Assembly: GCA_934183255.1 (NCBI GenBank)
Contig: CAKPSD010000001.1
Location: 434,001 to 498,000 of the forward strand
Source of the DNA: an uncultured Bacilli bacterium
GTDB lineage: Bacteria; Bacillota_I; Bacilli_A; RFN20; DUOF01
Reading direction: 5' to 3'
Length of the DNA: 64,000 nucleotides
Numbering within the stretch: position 1 is the stretch's first letter; every line of letters begins with the position of its first letter. Position numbers and translations under genes: made by a program. This document shows positions 40,612-51,089 of this stretch, piece by piece. Under the pieces are notes generated by a model, which worked only from the letters and a program-made list of their open reading frames with translations, did not search any database and was not told the origin of the DNA.

Positions 40612-43044
40612 TTATTTTTTATTGCTTTTCCAAATAACATACTGTTCTTTTTGCCAATCTCCACTATATGTTCTACTACCAGATGCATATTTACTAAAAT
40701 CTATTCCTTCTAAAATTTCTCCTCTACTTAGATTCTTTTTTATAATATCAGACATATTAGTAATACCCATTCCAACATTTATTTGAGTTATTTTAATTTC
40801 ATTATTTTCATTATATTTCATAACAAAATCATCTATTGCTTTTTTTATTTTCTTGTAAATAGCATCTTTCTGTTTTTCACTAATATCATCGCAAGTTTCT
40901 ATTGTATTAATAACGCCATATCCTTTTTTTCTATTTACATATAACGTTGCTTTAGATACTATTGTTCCATCTTTTCTTCTAATAACTAAATTTTCACAAT
41001 CAGGATGCAATATACTTGCTTTCATTATTCCATACCCCGCTCCTTCAATATGTGCACAACAAGAACAATACTTTCCTAAAACATAGTTGTCTGGATCGTA
41101 TTTAGATAAAAATTCATAAGTAAAATACTCAATAGACTTGTTTTTTAAAGAAAGAAGTGTACTTTTAATATTGCTAATGATATCTTTTTTTGTATCTTCT
41201 ATATTATCAAAAATATCACTATCTATAACTTTTTCATCTATTATATGGTCTTTTATTTTTTCACTATTTTCTAGTTTTTTATACTTATTTCTTATTTTTA
41301 CTGCATTATCAAACGCTTCTTGATTTCTAGTAAATTTTTGCAAAGTTTCTGCAATGTCTTTGTTTTCATCATCAATATTTGTAAAACTAACATTTTCTAT
41401 ATATTTAGAACATGCTTCTACAGTAACTTTTTTATACCTTTGATCTCCCTTATTACTCCTATTTAATTCTTTAATTTTATAAAAATCATTATATGTTCTA
41501 GCAATAAATCCTTCTTCCATTCCATCTTCAATTAATAACTTATAAAAATTATCTTCATGCATAATAAATTCTGCCCATTCTTTGTTAAAACCATTTAGCA
41601 TCATTTTATTAGCTATTTCATGTACTAATATAAAATTAAGTTTATTTTTTTCAAATAAGTTTTCTATAAAATTACATGCTTTCTGTCTATCTACCTTATA
41701 AGTTGAATAAGCCCCTAAATTATAAAGTAATTTATAAAAAGAAAAAGCATATTTTTTATCCATACTGCTAACATTTATCCTTTTAGAAATACCTTTAACA
41801 AAATCAATATTATTATTAAAGAAAATCTTATTCATAAATTCATCACTTTTATAGCAATCCTTACTATACTCAATATTATGTTTTTTCAAATAAAGAATTC
41901 TATCATATATTTGATTGTAGTCTTCTCTAAACATCATTTTATAAAACCATGAATCTATCTTTGATATATCATACTTTTCAATTATATCTTTATCATTTAA
42001 TTTATCATTTGTTAAAATAATTCTATCCTTAGTTTTATATAAATATTTGAAATAACTATTAGGTATAGCATCTTCATCTATATATTCAACACTAAAAGGA
42101 ATCTCTATATAATTTAAATATATACAACTACCAAAAGCATTATTTTCTATTCTCTTTATTCCCTCTTTTAACTTTATACTTCTTATTCCAGAAGAAGAAA
42201 AGGCACCTACTCCTATAGTTTCTACACTACTTGGAATTTCTACATAACTCAAATTTCTACAACTAGCAAAAGCAAAATTACCTATTTCCTTTAATCCATT
42301 ATTTAAAGTTAAATCAAATAGTGCACTACAACGTTCAAAAGCTGTTTCTTCTATTATTTCTACACTACTTGGAATTTCTACATGTTGAAGTTTATTGCAA
42401 GAAGAAAACGCAGAATTAGAAATAACTTTTATGCCTTCTTTAAATTTAATAGTTTTAACCCCACTAGATCTAAGTATTTCATTTCCTAATCTTTTTATTG
42501 TAGATGGAAACTCTATTTCTTCTAAATCATAACAAGAAGAAAAGGCTAAATTATCTATTTCTTCAAGGCCTTCATTTAATTTTATACTTTTTATTGAAGT
42601 TCCCGCGAATGCTAATTGCTTAATTTTCTTTAATGAATTTGGTAAATTTACTTTTTTTAATTGATTACAATTTTCAAAGGCACAATCACCAATCTCTTTT
42701 ATATTATCCTTTATAGTTACTTCTTCTAATGAACTTCCTTTAAAAGAACTATCTCCTAATATTTCTAAAGAATTTGGTAATACTACATTTTTTAAATTAT
42801 AACAAGAGGAAAAGGCTAAACTATCTATTTTCTTTAATCCTTCATTAAATACAATAGTTTTTATTGAATTATAGTAAAAAGCCCCATTTTCTATTTTTTC
42901 TACACTAGATGGTATTTCTATATTTTCAATTTTTTTACAATTTCTAAAAGAAAATGCTCCTATAATTTCAACATTTTTCCATAGTTTAGGATTAACAAGA
43001 TCCTTATCATTTACACTAATTAATATATTTTTCTTCTTTTTCAT
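40612..43044 (-). CDS. BspA-type leucine-rich-repeat protein with unknown C-terminal domain (copy 2)
   Basis: 810 residues, no signal peptide. Residues ~20-340 contain about thirteen LRR_5 (BspA-type) repeats of roughly 23 residues (IEIPSSVE.IE..AF...). A helical linker follows (about 345-640). The C-terminal domain (~640-810) contains KYCSCCAHIEG (658-668), GIMKASILHP, TLYVNRKKGYGVINTIE, QINVGMG and a final SGDWQKEQYVIWKS. This domain recurs in the next gene. The Cys pair plus conserved His look like an active or metal site, but I cannot name the family. Likely cytoplasmic, unlike most BspA-like surface proteins. Confidence 0.7.
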   Translation of the reverse strand: MKKKKNILISVNDKDLVNPKLWKNVEIIGAFSFRNCKKIENIEIPSSVEKIENGAFYYNSIKTIVFNEGLKKIDSLAFSSCYNLKNVVLPNSLEILGDSSFKGSSLEEVTIKDNIKEIGDCAFENCNQLKKVNLPNSLKKIKQLAFAGTSIKSIKLNEGLEEIDNLAFSSCYDLEEIEFPSTIKRLGNEILRSSGVKTIKFKEGIKVISNSAFSSCNKLQHVEIPSSVEIIEETAFERCSALFDLTLNNGLKEIGNFAFASCRNLSYVEIPSSVETIGVGAFSSSGIRSIKLKEGIKRIENNAFGSCIYLNYIEIPFSVEYIDEDAIPNSYFKYLYKTKDRIILTNDKLNDKDIIEKYDISKIDSWFYKMMFREDYNQIYDRILYLKKHNIEYSKDCYKSDEFMNKIFFNNNIDFVKGISKRINVSSMDKKYAFSFYKLLYNLGAYSTYKVDRQKACNFIENLFEKNKLNFILVHEIANKMMLNGFNKEWAEFIMHEDNFYKLLIEDGMEEGFIARTYNDFYKIKELNRSNKGDQRYKKVTVEACSKYIENVSFTNIDDENKDIAETLQKFTRNQEAFDNAVKIRNKYKKLENSEKIKDHIIDEKVIDSDIFDNIEDTKKDIISNIKSTLLSLKNKSIEYFTYEFLSKYDPDNYVLGKYCSCCAHIEGAGYGIMKASILHPDCENLVIRRKDGTIVSKATLYVNRKKGYGVINTIETCDDISEKQKDAIYKKIKKAIDDFVMKYNENNEIKITQINVGMGITNMSDIIKKNLSRGEILEGIDFSKYASGSRTYSGDWQKEQYVIWKSNKK

Positions 43045-43058
43045 AATTTCACCATCAT

Positions 43059-45674
43059 TTACTTACCCTTTTTCCATATAACATACTGTTTTTTTTGCCA
43101 ATCTCCTTCATAGATTGAAGATGTGAAATAGTTTTTAGAATAATTAGAAAAATTTATAGCTTTAAGTCTTTTCCCCTCTTCATCTTTAGTTTCAATTATT
43201 TCCTCTAAATCATTTCTTCCCATTCCAACATTTATTTGAGTAAGTTTTACATCATTTTCTTTATTATACTCATTAGCAAAATCAACAATGGCTTGCTTAT
43301 ATTTTCTGTATATCATTTTTTTATCTTCACTTCTTGTTATATTTTCATTTATTTCTACATTATTAAAAACACCATATCCTTGTCTTTTATTTATATATAA
43401 AGTAGACTTAGCAATTATATTCCCCGATTTGTCTTTTATAACAAGATTTTGACAGTTTGGATTTATAATACTAGCTTTCATTACCCCATAACCTACTCCT
43501 TCAATATGTGCACAACAAGAACAATATTTCCCTAAAACAAAATTTCTAGGATCATACTTAGATAAAAATTCATACGTAAACTTTTTATTTGAAAATTCAT
43601 CTAATCTATTTAAAGTTTCTTGAGTATCAAAAATAATCTCTTGTTTTAAACTTTCAATACTTTCAAAAACATCTTTTTCTACTAATTCTTTACTCAAAAG
43701 ATTATCACTAATTTTTCCTTCTTCTTTCAATTTTAAATATTCTCTTCGTATTTTGCTTGCTTCATCAAAACTTTTTTGTTTGATTGTGAATTTTTTTAAA
43801 GTAACAGCAATATCCTCATTAGTCTCATCAACTCTTTCAAATTTACCAAATTTAAAGAATCTTTCACAAACGTTAAGGGTAACTTTAAGATAATGTTGAT
43901 TTCCTTTATTACTTCTATTAAACTCTTTTATATCAGAAAAATTATTGTATATGTGTGCAATAAAATATGAATCAGTATTATTTAATAATTCATGAAAATT
44001 TTTCTTATCTAATAAAAGCTCTGCCCATTCTTTATCATATTTATAAAGAAAAGCACCCTCAAATATATCTTTTATTTTTTCTTTATTTAGTATACCTTTC
44101 TCAACTTCATTTTCAATAAAATTGCACGCTCTTTGTCTAGTTATTTTATCATTTTCAAATGCTCCTAAAGAATATAATAGTTTCATAAATGATAAAATTT
44201 CTTTTTCTTCAGTTTTATCAAAATTCATCTTTTTAAATGTTTTTTTAAAAAAGTCAGTATTATTTTTTAAAAATAATGCCTCAAATAACAAATAATTATC
44301 AATGCATTCATTAGTGATAATAACATTATTTTTCTTATATTCATATAGTCTATCAAATATTGTTTTATAATCACTTCTTGTTAAAATACTAGTATACAAA
44401 TCATCTAAATCACTTACTTTATATTCATTAACTATATCATTTCTAGACAGCCTAGTACTAGATAATATCCAATTTCCTTTTTCTATTTTATATAAATAAT
44501 TAAAGTCACAGTTTTTAAAAGCATTGATTCCTATTTTTAATATCCTCGTAGGTAGTTCTATATATTTTATATTTTTACAATTTTCAAAAGCGCCATCATC
44601 AATCACTTTTAAATTATCGTTAAATATAACGCTTCTTAAACCACTATTTGCAAAGGCTCTATCTTTAATTTTTTCAAGACTTTCTGGAAAAACAATGCTT
44701 TCTAAATTTTTGCAATTATTAAATGCTTCAGGTTTAATTTCATAAAGTTGATCATTAAGTTTAATTCTTTCTAATCCTGAATTCATAAAAGTTCCTTGCC
44801 CTATCGAATATACAGAACTTGGTATTTCTATTTCTTTTAAATTTTTACAATTAGCAAAACAAAGATCTTCAATTATTTCTATTTTATCACTTAATTTAAC
44901 TTCTCTTACTCCACTATTATAAAAAATTTTTTCTTGAATCCTAGTAATAGAATTAGGCATTATAACTTCATTTAAGTTTTCACAATCACTAAATGCTCCA
45001 TACCCTATCTTTTTTATTCCTTCATTAAGTATAACACGTCTAGTTCCACTGCCACTAAAAGTATAGTCTTCAATAATTTGCACAGAACCTGGTATCTCTA
45101 TTTCTTTTAAGTTCTTACAATTATAAAAAGCTTTCTCTTCTATATTAGTCAATAAATTATGTATATTATTAAAACTAATTTTTTCTAATGCACTATTTTC
45201 AAAAGCATTATTACTAATCGTAATAACAGTTGGTGGTATTTCTATTTCTTTCAAATTTTTACATTCTGAAAATGCATAAGAGCCTATTAAATTAGTTCCA
45301 AAATTTAATTTTACTTTTTTTACTCCACTTTCAAAAAAGCATCTATCACCTATTGTATGAACTGATCCAGGTACTTCTATTTCTTTTAAATTTTTGCAAT
45401 TTGAAAAAGCATTTTTTCCTATTGCTAATAATGTACTATTTAATTTTATTTCTTTTATCTTTGATTTTTGAAAAGCTCTTTCATCTATTTCTTTTATACT
45501 TAGAGGTAATTCTATCTTTTCTAAAAAAGCACAATTACTAAAAGAATTTGATCCTATTGTTTCAATATTTTTCCAAAAAAATTTTCTTTTAAAATTTTTA
45601 AAGGTAGTATTATCTTCTAATAACTTTAAATCTTTATCATTTACAGAAATTAAAACTCCTTTTTGCTTTTTCAC
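43059..45674 (-). CDS. BspA-type leucine-rich-repeat protein with unknown C-terminal domain (copy 1)
   Basis: About 871 residues and a clear paralogue of the following gene. The N-terminus MKKQKGVLISVNDKDLK matches MKKKKNILISVNDKDLV. About fifteen LRR_5 repeats follow, then the same helical linker (FNRSNKGNQHYLKVTL) and the same C-terminal domain (KYCSCCAHIEG 716-726; NVGMG; GDWQKKQYVIWKKGK). I chose GTG 45674 after AGGTG, giving the N-terminus matching copy 2; GTG 45683 overlaps that site. The 14-bp gap to copy 2 shows tandem duplication and co-transcription. Function unknown. Confidence 0.7.
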   Translation of the reverse strand: MKKQKGVLISVNDKDLKLLEDNTTFKNFKRKFFWKNIETIGSNSFSNCAFLEKIELPLSIKEIDERAFQKSKIKEIKLNSTLLAIGKNAFSNCKNLKEIEVPGSVHTIGDRCFFESGVKKVKLNFGTNLIGSYAFSECKNLKEIEIPPTVITISNNAFENSALEKISFNNIHNLLTNIEEKAFYNCKNLKEIEIPGSVQIIEDYTFSGSGTRRVILNEGIKKIGYGAFSDCENLNEVIMPNSITRIQEKIFYNSGVREVKLSDKIEIIEDLCFANCKNLKEIEIPSSVYSIGQGTFMNSGLERIKLNDQLYEIKPEAFNNCKNLESIVFPESLEKIKDRAFANSGLRSVIFNDNLKVIDDGAFENCKNIKYIELPTRILKIGINAFKNCDFNYLYKIEKGNWILSSTRLSRNDIVNEYKVSDLDDLYTSILTRSDYKTIFDRLYEYKKNNVIITNECIDNYLLFEALFLKNNTDFFKKTFKKMNFDKTEEKEILSFMKLLYSLGAFENDKITRQRACNFIENEVEKGILNKEKIKDIFEGAFLYKYDKEWAELLLDKKNFHELLNNTDSYFIAHIYNNFSDIKEFNRSNKGNQHYLKVTLNVCERFFKFGKFERVDETNEDIAVTLKKFTIKQKSFDEASKIRREYLKLKEEGKISDNLLSKELVEKDVFESIESLKQEIIFDTQETLNRLDEFSNKKFTYEFLSKYDPRNFVLGKYCSCCAHIEGVGYGVMKASIINPNCQNLVIKDKSGNIIAKSTLYINKRQGYGVFNNVEINENITRSEDKKMIYRKYKQAIVDFANEYNKENDVKLTQINVGMGRNDLEEIIETKDEEGKRLKAINFSNYSKNYFTSSIYEGDWQKKQYVIWKKGK

Positions 45675-45740
45675 TATAATCACCTATAAATTTATTTTAA
45701 CAAATTAAAGAAAGATATTCCACTACTATTTTTACGCAAA

Positions 45741-45763
45741 TAAAAAGGCTAATTAATAGCCTT
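45741..45763 (-). terminator. Terminator after the M42 peptidase gene
   Basis: Stem AAGGCTA / TAGCCTT (45745-45751 and 45757-45763) with T on the minus strand. It insulates the glycogen operon from the LRR genes. Confidence 0.75.
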
Positions 45764-45765
45764 AA

Positions 45766-46848
45766 TTATCTTTTCCATTCTTCTAATTCATTTAATGCCT
45801 TTTTATCTAACCTTTTAACGAACTCTACTAGCAACTCTACGCATGCTTCATAGTCTTTTAAGTTTACTACTGAAGTGTGTGAGTGAAAATATCTACAAGG
45901 TAATGATAAAGTCATATTAATAACTCCATCCATTGATTTAGATATCTCTCCAGAATCAGTGCCACCTGCTACTAAAGAGTCAAATGTGTAACTAATATTC
46001 TTTTCTTTACATATATTTTCCATCATTTTTACAAGACCTTTATGACCTATAACACTAGCATCCATTACTGAAAGAGCAACACCTTTACCTAATTTACTAT
46101 CACCTTTTGCTCCACCCGGAACATCATATGACATAGATACATCTATAGCAATTGCTACATCTGGTTTAACGTGATAAGTAGCAGTTCTAGCACCTCTTAA
46201 ACCTACTTCTTCTTGTACACTACCTACACTATATAAAGTATTTGGGTGATCTTCTTTTTTAAGTCTTCTCATAACCTCAATACATACTGCCGCACCAATT
46301 CTATCATCAAATGCTTTAGAACATACATAATCAGGATTATTCATAACCATAAATTCAGTATAAGGAATTACGCTATCTCCAATTGAAATACCTAAATCTT
46401 CTACTTCTTTCTTACTAGTTACGCCAAGATCAATATATAAATCTTTTATATCCATTACTTTATTTCTAACTTCTGGAGTCATCCCATGTGGAGGAATAGA
46501 ACCAACTATACCCATATATACTTTTCCATCATAAGTCATAACGCTCATTTTTTGTGAAGGAAGGACATGTGCCCACCATCCACCTACTGGACTAATCCTT
46601 AAAAATCCTTCTTCTTCAATTTTGCTTACAATAAACCCAACTTCATCTAAGTGTCCTGCAAGCATAACTTTTGTATCTCCAGTTCCTTTTTGAACAGCGA
46701 TTAATGAACCTAAGTTATCATAATCAAATGAATCAGCATAACCTTCAAGTCTTTTTTTCATTAATCTACTTACTTCTTTTTCATTACCTGAAATACCTTT
46801 TGCTTCTGTGAATTCTTTTAAAAATGCAATTAGCTCTTTTCTTTCCAT
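45766..46848 (-). CDS. M42-family aminopeptidase (glutamyl aminopeptidase type)
   Basis: 360 residues, dinuclear metal aminopeptidase forming TET-like complexes. Metal-site segments: GHLDEVGFIVSKI (His), KAFDDRIGAAV (bridging Asp), VGSVQEEVGLRGA (catalytic Glu and ligand Glu), AIDVS, and late H in YFHSHTSVV. Cytoplasmic peptide degradation. It follows glgP with a 13-bp gap, so it is in the glycogen operon although not functionally linked. Confidence 0.93.
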   Translation of the reverse strand: MERKELIAFLKEFTEAKGISGNEKEVSRLMKKRLEGYADSFDYDNLGSLIAVQKGTGDTKVMLAGHLDEVGFIVSKIEEEGFLRISPVGGWWAHVLPSQKMSVMTYDGKVYMGIVGSIPPHGMTPEVRNKVMDIKDLYIDLGVTSKKEVEDLGISIGDSVIPYTEFMVMNNPDYVCSKAFDDRIGAAVCIEVMRRLKKEDHPNTLYSVGSVQEEVGLRGARTATYHVKPDVAIAIDVSMSYDVPGGAKGDSKLGKGVALSVMDASVIGHKGLVKMMENICKEKNISYTFDSLVAGGTDSGEISKSMDGVINMTLSLPCRYFHSHTSVVNLKDYEACVELLVEFVKRLDKKALNELEEWKR

Positions 46849-46861
46849 AAATTTACCCTCC

Positions 46862-49273
46862 TTATGCTACATTTATTTTTTCAAGATGCCAAATATCTCT
46901 TACATACTCTTCAATAGTTCTATCACTTGTAAAATATCCTGATTTAGCGATATTTACTATACATATTTTAGCCAATTTATCTTTATCCATGTATAATTCT
47001 TGTATTTTTTCTTGTGCTTTTACATATTCTCTAAAATCTTTAAGTACAAAATAACAATCATTATGATAAACTAAATCTTCAAATATTGTTCTAAATCCAT
47101 CTGCATCACTACTTTTAAATGTTCCATCAACTAAACTATCTAATACAGCCTTTATTTCTTTATCTTTTTCATATATTTCTCTAGAATTGTAGCTTCTTTC
47201 TCTCTCTAGTTTAGAAACTTCCTCACTTCTTAATCCAAAAATTACAGCATTATCAAATCCTACTCTATCAACTATTTCAACATTTGCACCATCAAGTGTT
47301 CCTAAAGTAATTGCTCCATTCATCATGAATTTCATATTACTTGTTCCACTAGCTTCTTTTCCAGCTGTTGATATTTGTTCTGAAACATCTGCTGCAGGTA
47401 TAATAATTTGTGCTTTACTCACATCATAATTTTCAATAAAGACTACTTTCAAATACTTATTAGTCTCTGGATCATTATTTACAACTTCTGCTACTTCATT
47501 TATTAATTCTATTGTTTTCTTTGCTAAATAATATGCAGGAGCTGCTTTACCACCAAAGATAAATGTATGTGGATAGATTCTAAAATTAGGATTCTTTTTC
47601 ATTTTTTGATATAAATAAATAACATGTAAAATATTTAAACTTTGTCTTTTATAAGCATGTATTCTTTTTATTTGAACATCAAATATTGAATTTTCATCAA
47701 CATCAATATTATTGTATCTTTTTATATATTCTTTTAATTTTAACTTATTTTCGTTTTTAATTTCCATGACTCTTTTTTTTACATTATCATCATTAACAAA
47801 ATTCATTAAATTTTCCATTTTCTCAGGATTTTTAATCCATTCATCACCAATCAAAAAGCTAATCATTTCACTTAGTTTAGGATTGCTATACATAAGCCAT
47901 CTTCTATGAGTTACCCCATTAGTTTTATTATTAAATTTGTTTGGAAACAACATATTAGATTCTTTCATTTCTTGATTCATTAATAATTCTGTATGAAGTT
48001 TTGCTACCCCATTAACACTAAAACAACTATAAACAGCAATATTTGCCATATAAACCATAGAATCCTTAATTATTGCTACTTTACGAACAACATCTTCATT
48101 GTTATTAGTTGCTTTTCTTACAAAACTATTACATCTTCTATCTATTTCTTCAATTATCATATAAATTCTAGGTAATAGTCTTTGAATGTATTCACAAGGC
48201 CATTTCTCTAAAGCCTCAGATAATAAAGTGTGATTAGTGTATGCAAATGTTTTACTTACTATTTTCCAAGCATCATCCCATCCATAATTTTCTTCATCCA
48301 TTAATATTCTTAAAAGCTCTGGAATTGCTAAAACTGGATGAGTATCATTTAATTGAATAACATTTTTATCACTAAAGTTATCTAATGTTCCATATATTCT
48401 TTTATGTGTTCTAACAAGTGATTGAATTGCTGAACTTACTAAAAAATATTGTTGTCTTAGTCTTAAAATCTTTCCATGTTCAGTAGAGTCATCTGGATAT
48501 AAGCATTGACATATTTCTCTAACTTCTGCTAAGTATCTATCAAAAGCTTTATTTGAAGGTAAGTTTTCTTCGCTTGGTTCTGCTGCCCATAATCTTAAAG
48601 TATTAGTATTCTTTGTTTTATAACCTATCACTGGTAAATCATAAGGAACTGCTCTTACACACTCTGCATCTACTAGACTATATTTACATTCATTGTTTAT
48701 ATAATCCACTTTTACTTTTCCATAAAATTTAACTTCTACTGCATGTTTTGGCTTATAAGTTTCCCAAACATCAGTATATTTCATCCATTGATCTGGTACT
48801 TCTACTTGTTTGTTATCTACTATTTTTTGCTTAAAGAATCCAAAATCATATCGTAAGGTATTTCCATGTGCTGGATAATCTAATGTAACAAGTGAATCTA
48901 AAAAACATGCTGCAAGCCTTCCTAAACCACCATTTCCTAAACCTGCATCACTTTCAATGTTTTCTAACTCGTGAATATCAATATTTAAATCCTTTAATCC
49001 TTCATAAGCTACATTGTATATTCCTAAATTTAATAAATTGTTAGTTAATAATCTGCCAATTAAGAATTCCATAGATAAATATGTTAATTGTTTTTTAGCT
49101 TCTCTTGTACATACTTCTTTACTTTCTTTCCAGTTAAAAGATGCATAATCTCTTACCATATCTCCAAGGATTAAATACTTTTCACTTATATGTATTTCAT
49201 CAACGCCTCTTCCATATTGTTCTACTGCTCTTTTAGTAAATTCAGCTTTAAATTCTTCCTTGTTATTAAACAT
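46862..49273 (-). CDS. glgP: Glycogen/maltodextrin phosphorylase
   Basis: PLP enzyme releasing glucose 1-phosphate from alpha-1,4-glucan ends. 803 residues, normal for the family. Visible: LGNGGLGRLAACFLDSL, VIQLNDTHP, KRIHAYKRQSLN and the PLP-lysine region KEASGTSNMKFMMNGA, followed by LGTLDGANVEI. It overlaps glgB by 8 bp. Third gene of the pulA-glgB-glgP operon. Confidence 0.96.
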   Translation of the reverse strand: MFNNKEEFKAEFTKRAVEQYGRGVDEIHISEKYLILGDMVRDYASFNWKESKEVCTREAKKQLTYLSMEFLIGRLLTNNLLNLGIYNVAYEGLKDLNIDIHELENIESDAGLGNGGLGRLAACFLDSLVTLDYPAHGNTLRYDFGFFKQKIVDNKQVEVPDQWMKYTDVWETYKPKHAVEVKFYGKVKVDYINNECKYSLVDAECVRAVPYDLPVIGYKTKNTNTLRLWAAEPSEENLPSNKAFDRYLAEVREICQCLYPDDSTEHGKILRLRQQYFLVSSAIQSLVRTHKRIYGTLDNFSDKNVIQLNDTHPVLAIPELLRILMDEENYGWDDAWKIVSKTFAYTNHTLLSEALEKWPCEYIQRLLPRIYMIIEEIDRRCNSFVRKATNNNEDVVRKVAIIKDSMVYMANIAVYSCFSVNGVAKLHTELLMNQEMKESNMLFPNKFNNKTNGVTHRRWLMYSNPKLSEMISFLIGDEWIKNPEKMENLMNFVNDDNVKKRVMEIKNENKLKLKEYIKRYNNIDVDENSIFDVQIKRIHAYKRQSLNILHVIYLYQKMKKNPNFRIYPHTFIFGGKAAPAYYLAKKTIELINEVAEVVNNDPETNKYLKVVFIENYDVSKAQIIIPAADVSEQISTAGKEASGTSNMKFMMNGAITLGTLDGANVEIVDRVGFDNAVIFGLRSEEVSKLERERSYNSREIYEKDKEIKAVLDSLVDGTFKSSDADGFRTIFEDLVYHNDCYFVLKDFREYVKAQEKIQELYMDKDKLAKICIVNIAKSGYFTSDRTIEEYVRDIWHLEKINVA

Positions 49274-51077
49274 TTTTTACCCTCCTAAAAATTATTGCAC
49301 CAAATGATGGTAACTTTATATTCATAGCAAAATCTTGATTATGTAAACTTTTCTTCTTAGTAACATAGAAATCATTACTTGGATTAGTATTCCCACCATA
49401 TTTTACATCATCACTATTTAATACTTCTTCATAATATCCATATTGAGGAACACCAATTTCATATTTGTCATATGATACTGGAGTCATATTTAATACAACT
49501 ACGATATATTCGTTACGATATTTTCTATAATAAGTAAATACACTTTGTCTTTTATTATCTACCATCATCCATCCAAATCCATTATCTGTATAATCAGCTT
49601 TATATAAAGGTTTTTCATCAACATATAATTTCATTAAATTTTTCATATATTCATTAAACTGTTTATGCAATGGATAATCTAGTAAAAACCAATCTATTTC
49701 TCTTTTATAATCCCATTCAATAAATTGCGCTATTTCATTTCCCATAAAAGATAACTTTTTACCTGGATGAGTATACATATAAGCATATAATAATCTAGCT
49801 TGTTTAAATTTATCTTCATAACTTCCCCACATTTTATCAATAATAGATTTTTTGCCATGAACTACTTCATCATGACTTAAAGGTAATAAGAATCTTTCAC
49901 TAAAATAATAATGCATTGAGAAAGTTATTAAATTATGATTATGTTTTCTATAAATTGGATCTAAAGAAAAATATTTTAAAGTATCATTCATCCATCCTAA
50001 ATCCCATTTATAATCATACCCTAAACAACCATCATTAACACTTCCACATACATGAGGGAAACTAGTAGAGTCTTCTGCTATTAACATAACGTTAGGATAC
50101 GCTTCTCCTATCATTGTATTCATTCTTTTTATAAATTCTAATGATCCATTAATAATTCCTCTATCACTATTCCCATCATAATAAAGCATATTACTAACTG
50201 CATCAAATCTAACCCCATCGAAATGAAAATATTCTAAGAAATAACTAACACATGACATAAGATAACTTCTAACAGGATCTCTACCTAAATCAAAACTAGG
50301 ACTTCCCCATTGACTAAATTTCAAATCGTTATCATATCCATATACTTGAGTTCCATCAAAATCTAGCAATCCATATGAATCACAAGCAAAATGAACACAA
50401 ACAAAATCCATTATTACACCAATATTATTTTGATGTAAATAATCTATTAAATACATTAATTGTTTCGGATTACCATATCGACTAGTAACACTATAAAAAC
50501 CGCTTACTTGATATCCCCATGACTCATCAATAGGATGCTCTAAAACTGGCATAAACTCTACATGTGTGTAATTATGCTCTTTTAAATGTTTACATAAAAT
50601 AGGAGCTAATCTTTCATAATCTATAAACTCCTCGCCATCTATTTTAACAAAACTTCCAATATGCATTTCATATATATTCATTGGAGTATCAAAATTCTTA
50701 GTTCTCTTACTCATCCATCTAGCATCATGCCAAGGATAATCTTCAACATTAAAATATCTAGAATTATGTGCAGGTCTTTTTTCCATTAAAAATGAATATG
50801 GATCTATTTTTTCAATCCACTTATTATCTTTAGTTAATATATTGTAAAAATATGAATCATATTCATTAACATTTTTTAATTTAATTTCATATATTCCTGC
50901 ATCACTGATTTTAACCATTTTATAACCTTGCCAATTAGTAAAATTACCTTTTATTTCTACTTCTTTAGCACATGGAGCATACACTCTAAAAATAACTTCA
51001 TCATCTAATTTATGCGCTCCAAAAAACTTATAGGAATCTAAACTATAGCCATGTAAGAAACTTTCATAATTAATCAT
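49266..51077 (-). CDS. glgB: 1,4-alpha-glucan branching enzyme
   Basis: Glycoside hydrolase family 13. N-terminal CBM48 (residues ~18-105, VIFRVYAPCAKEVEIKGNF), then a TIM barrel with WGYQVSGFYSVTSRYG, GVRFDAVSNMLYYD (nucleophile Asp), LIAEDSTSFP (acid Glu) and LPLSHDEVVHGK. 603 residues, slightly shorter than E. coli GlgB because it lacks the extra N-terminal domain. Makes alpha-1,6 branches in glycogen. Confidence 0.96.
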   Translation of the reverse strand: MINYESFLHGYSLDSYKFFGAHKLDDEVIFRVYAPCAKEVEIKGNFTNWQGYKMVKISDAGIYEIKLKNVNEYDSYFYNILTKDNKWIEKIDPYSFLMEKRPAHNSRYFNVEDYPWHDARWMSKRTKNFDTPMNIYEMHIGSFVKIDGEEFIDYERLAPILCKHLKEHNYTHVEFMPVLEHPIDESWGYQVSGFYSVTSRYGNPKQLMYLIDYLHQNNIGVIMDFVCVHFACDSYGLLDFDGTQVYGYDNDLKFSQWGSPSFDLGRDPVRSYLMSCVSYFLEYFHFDGVRFDAVSNMLYYDGNSDRGIINGSLEFIKRMNTMIGEAYPNVMLIAEDSTSFPHVCGSVNDGCLGYDYKWDLGWMNDTLKYFSLDPIYRKHNHNLITFSMHYYFSERFLLPLSHDEVVHGKKSIIDKMWGSYEDKFKQARLLYAYMYTHPGKKLSFMGNEIAQFIEWDYKREIDWFLLDYPLHKQFNEYMKNLMKLYVDEKPLYKADYTDNGFGWMMVDNKRQSVFTYYRKYRNEYIVVVLNMTPVSYDKYEIGVPQYGYYEEVLNSDDVKYGGNTNPSNDFYVTKKKSLHNQDFAMNIKLPSFGAIIFRRVKNV

Positions 51078-51089
51078 AACACTACTCCT

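Noticed and set aside
42200..45500. Regularly spaced short repeats resembling a CRISPR array
   Set aside because: They are the ~23-codon LRR_5 repeats of the two proteins, in frame and degenerate.
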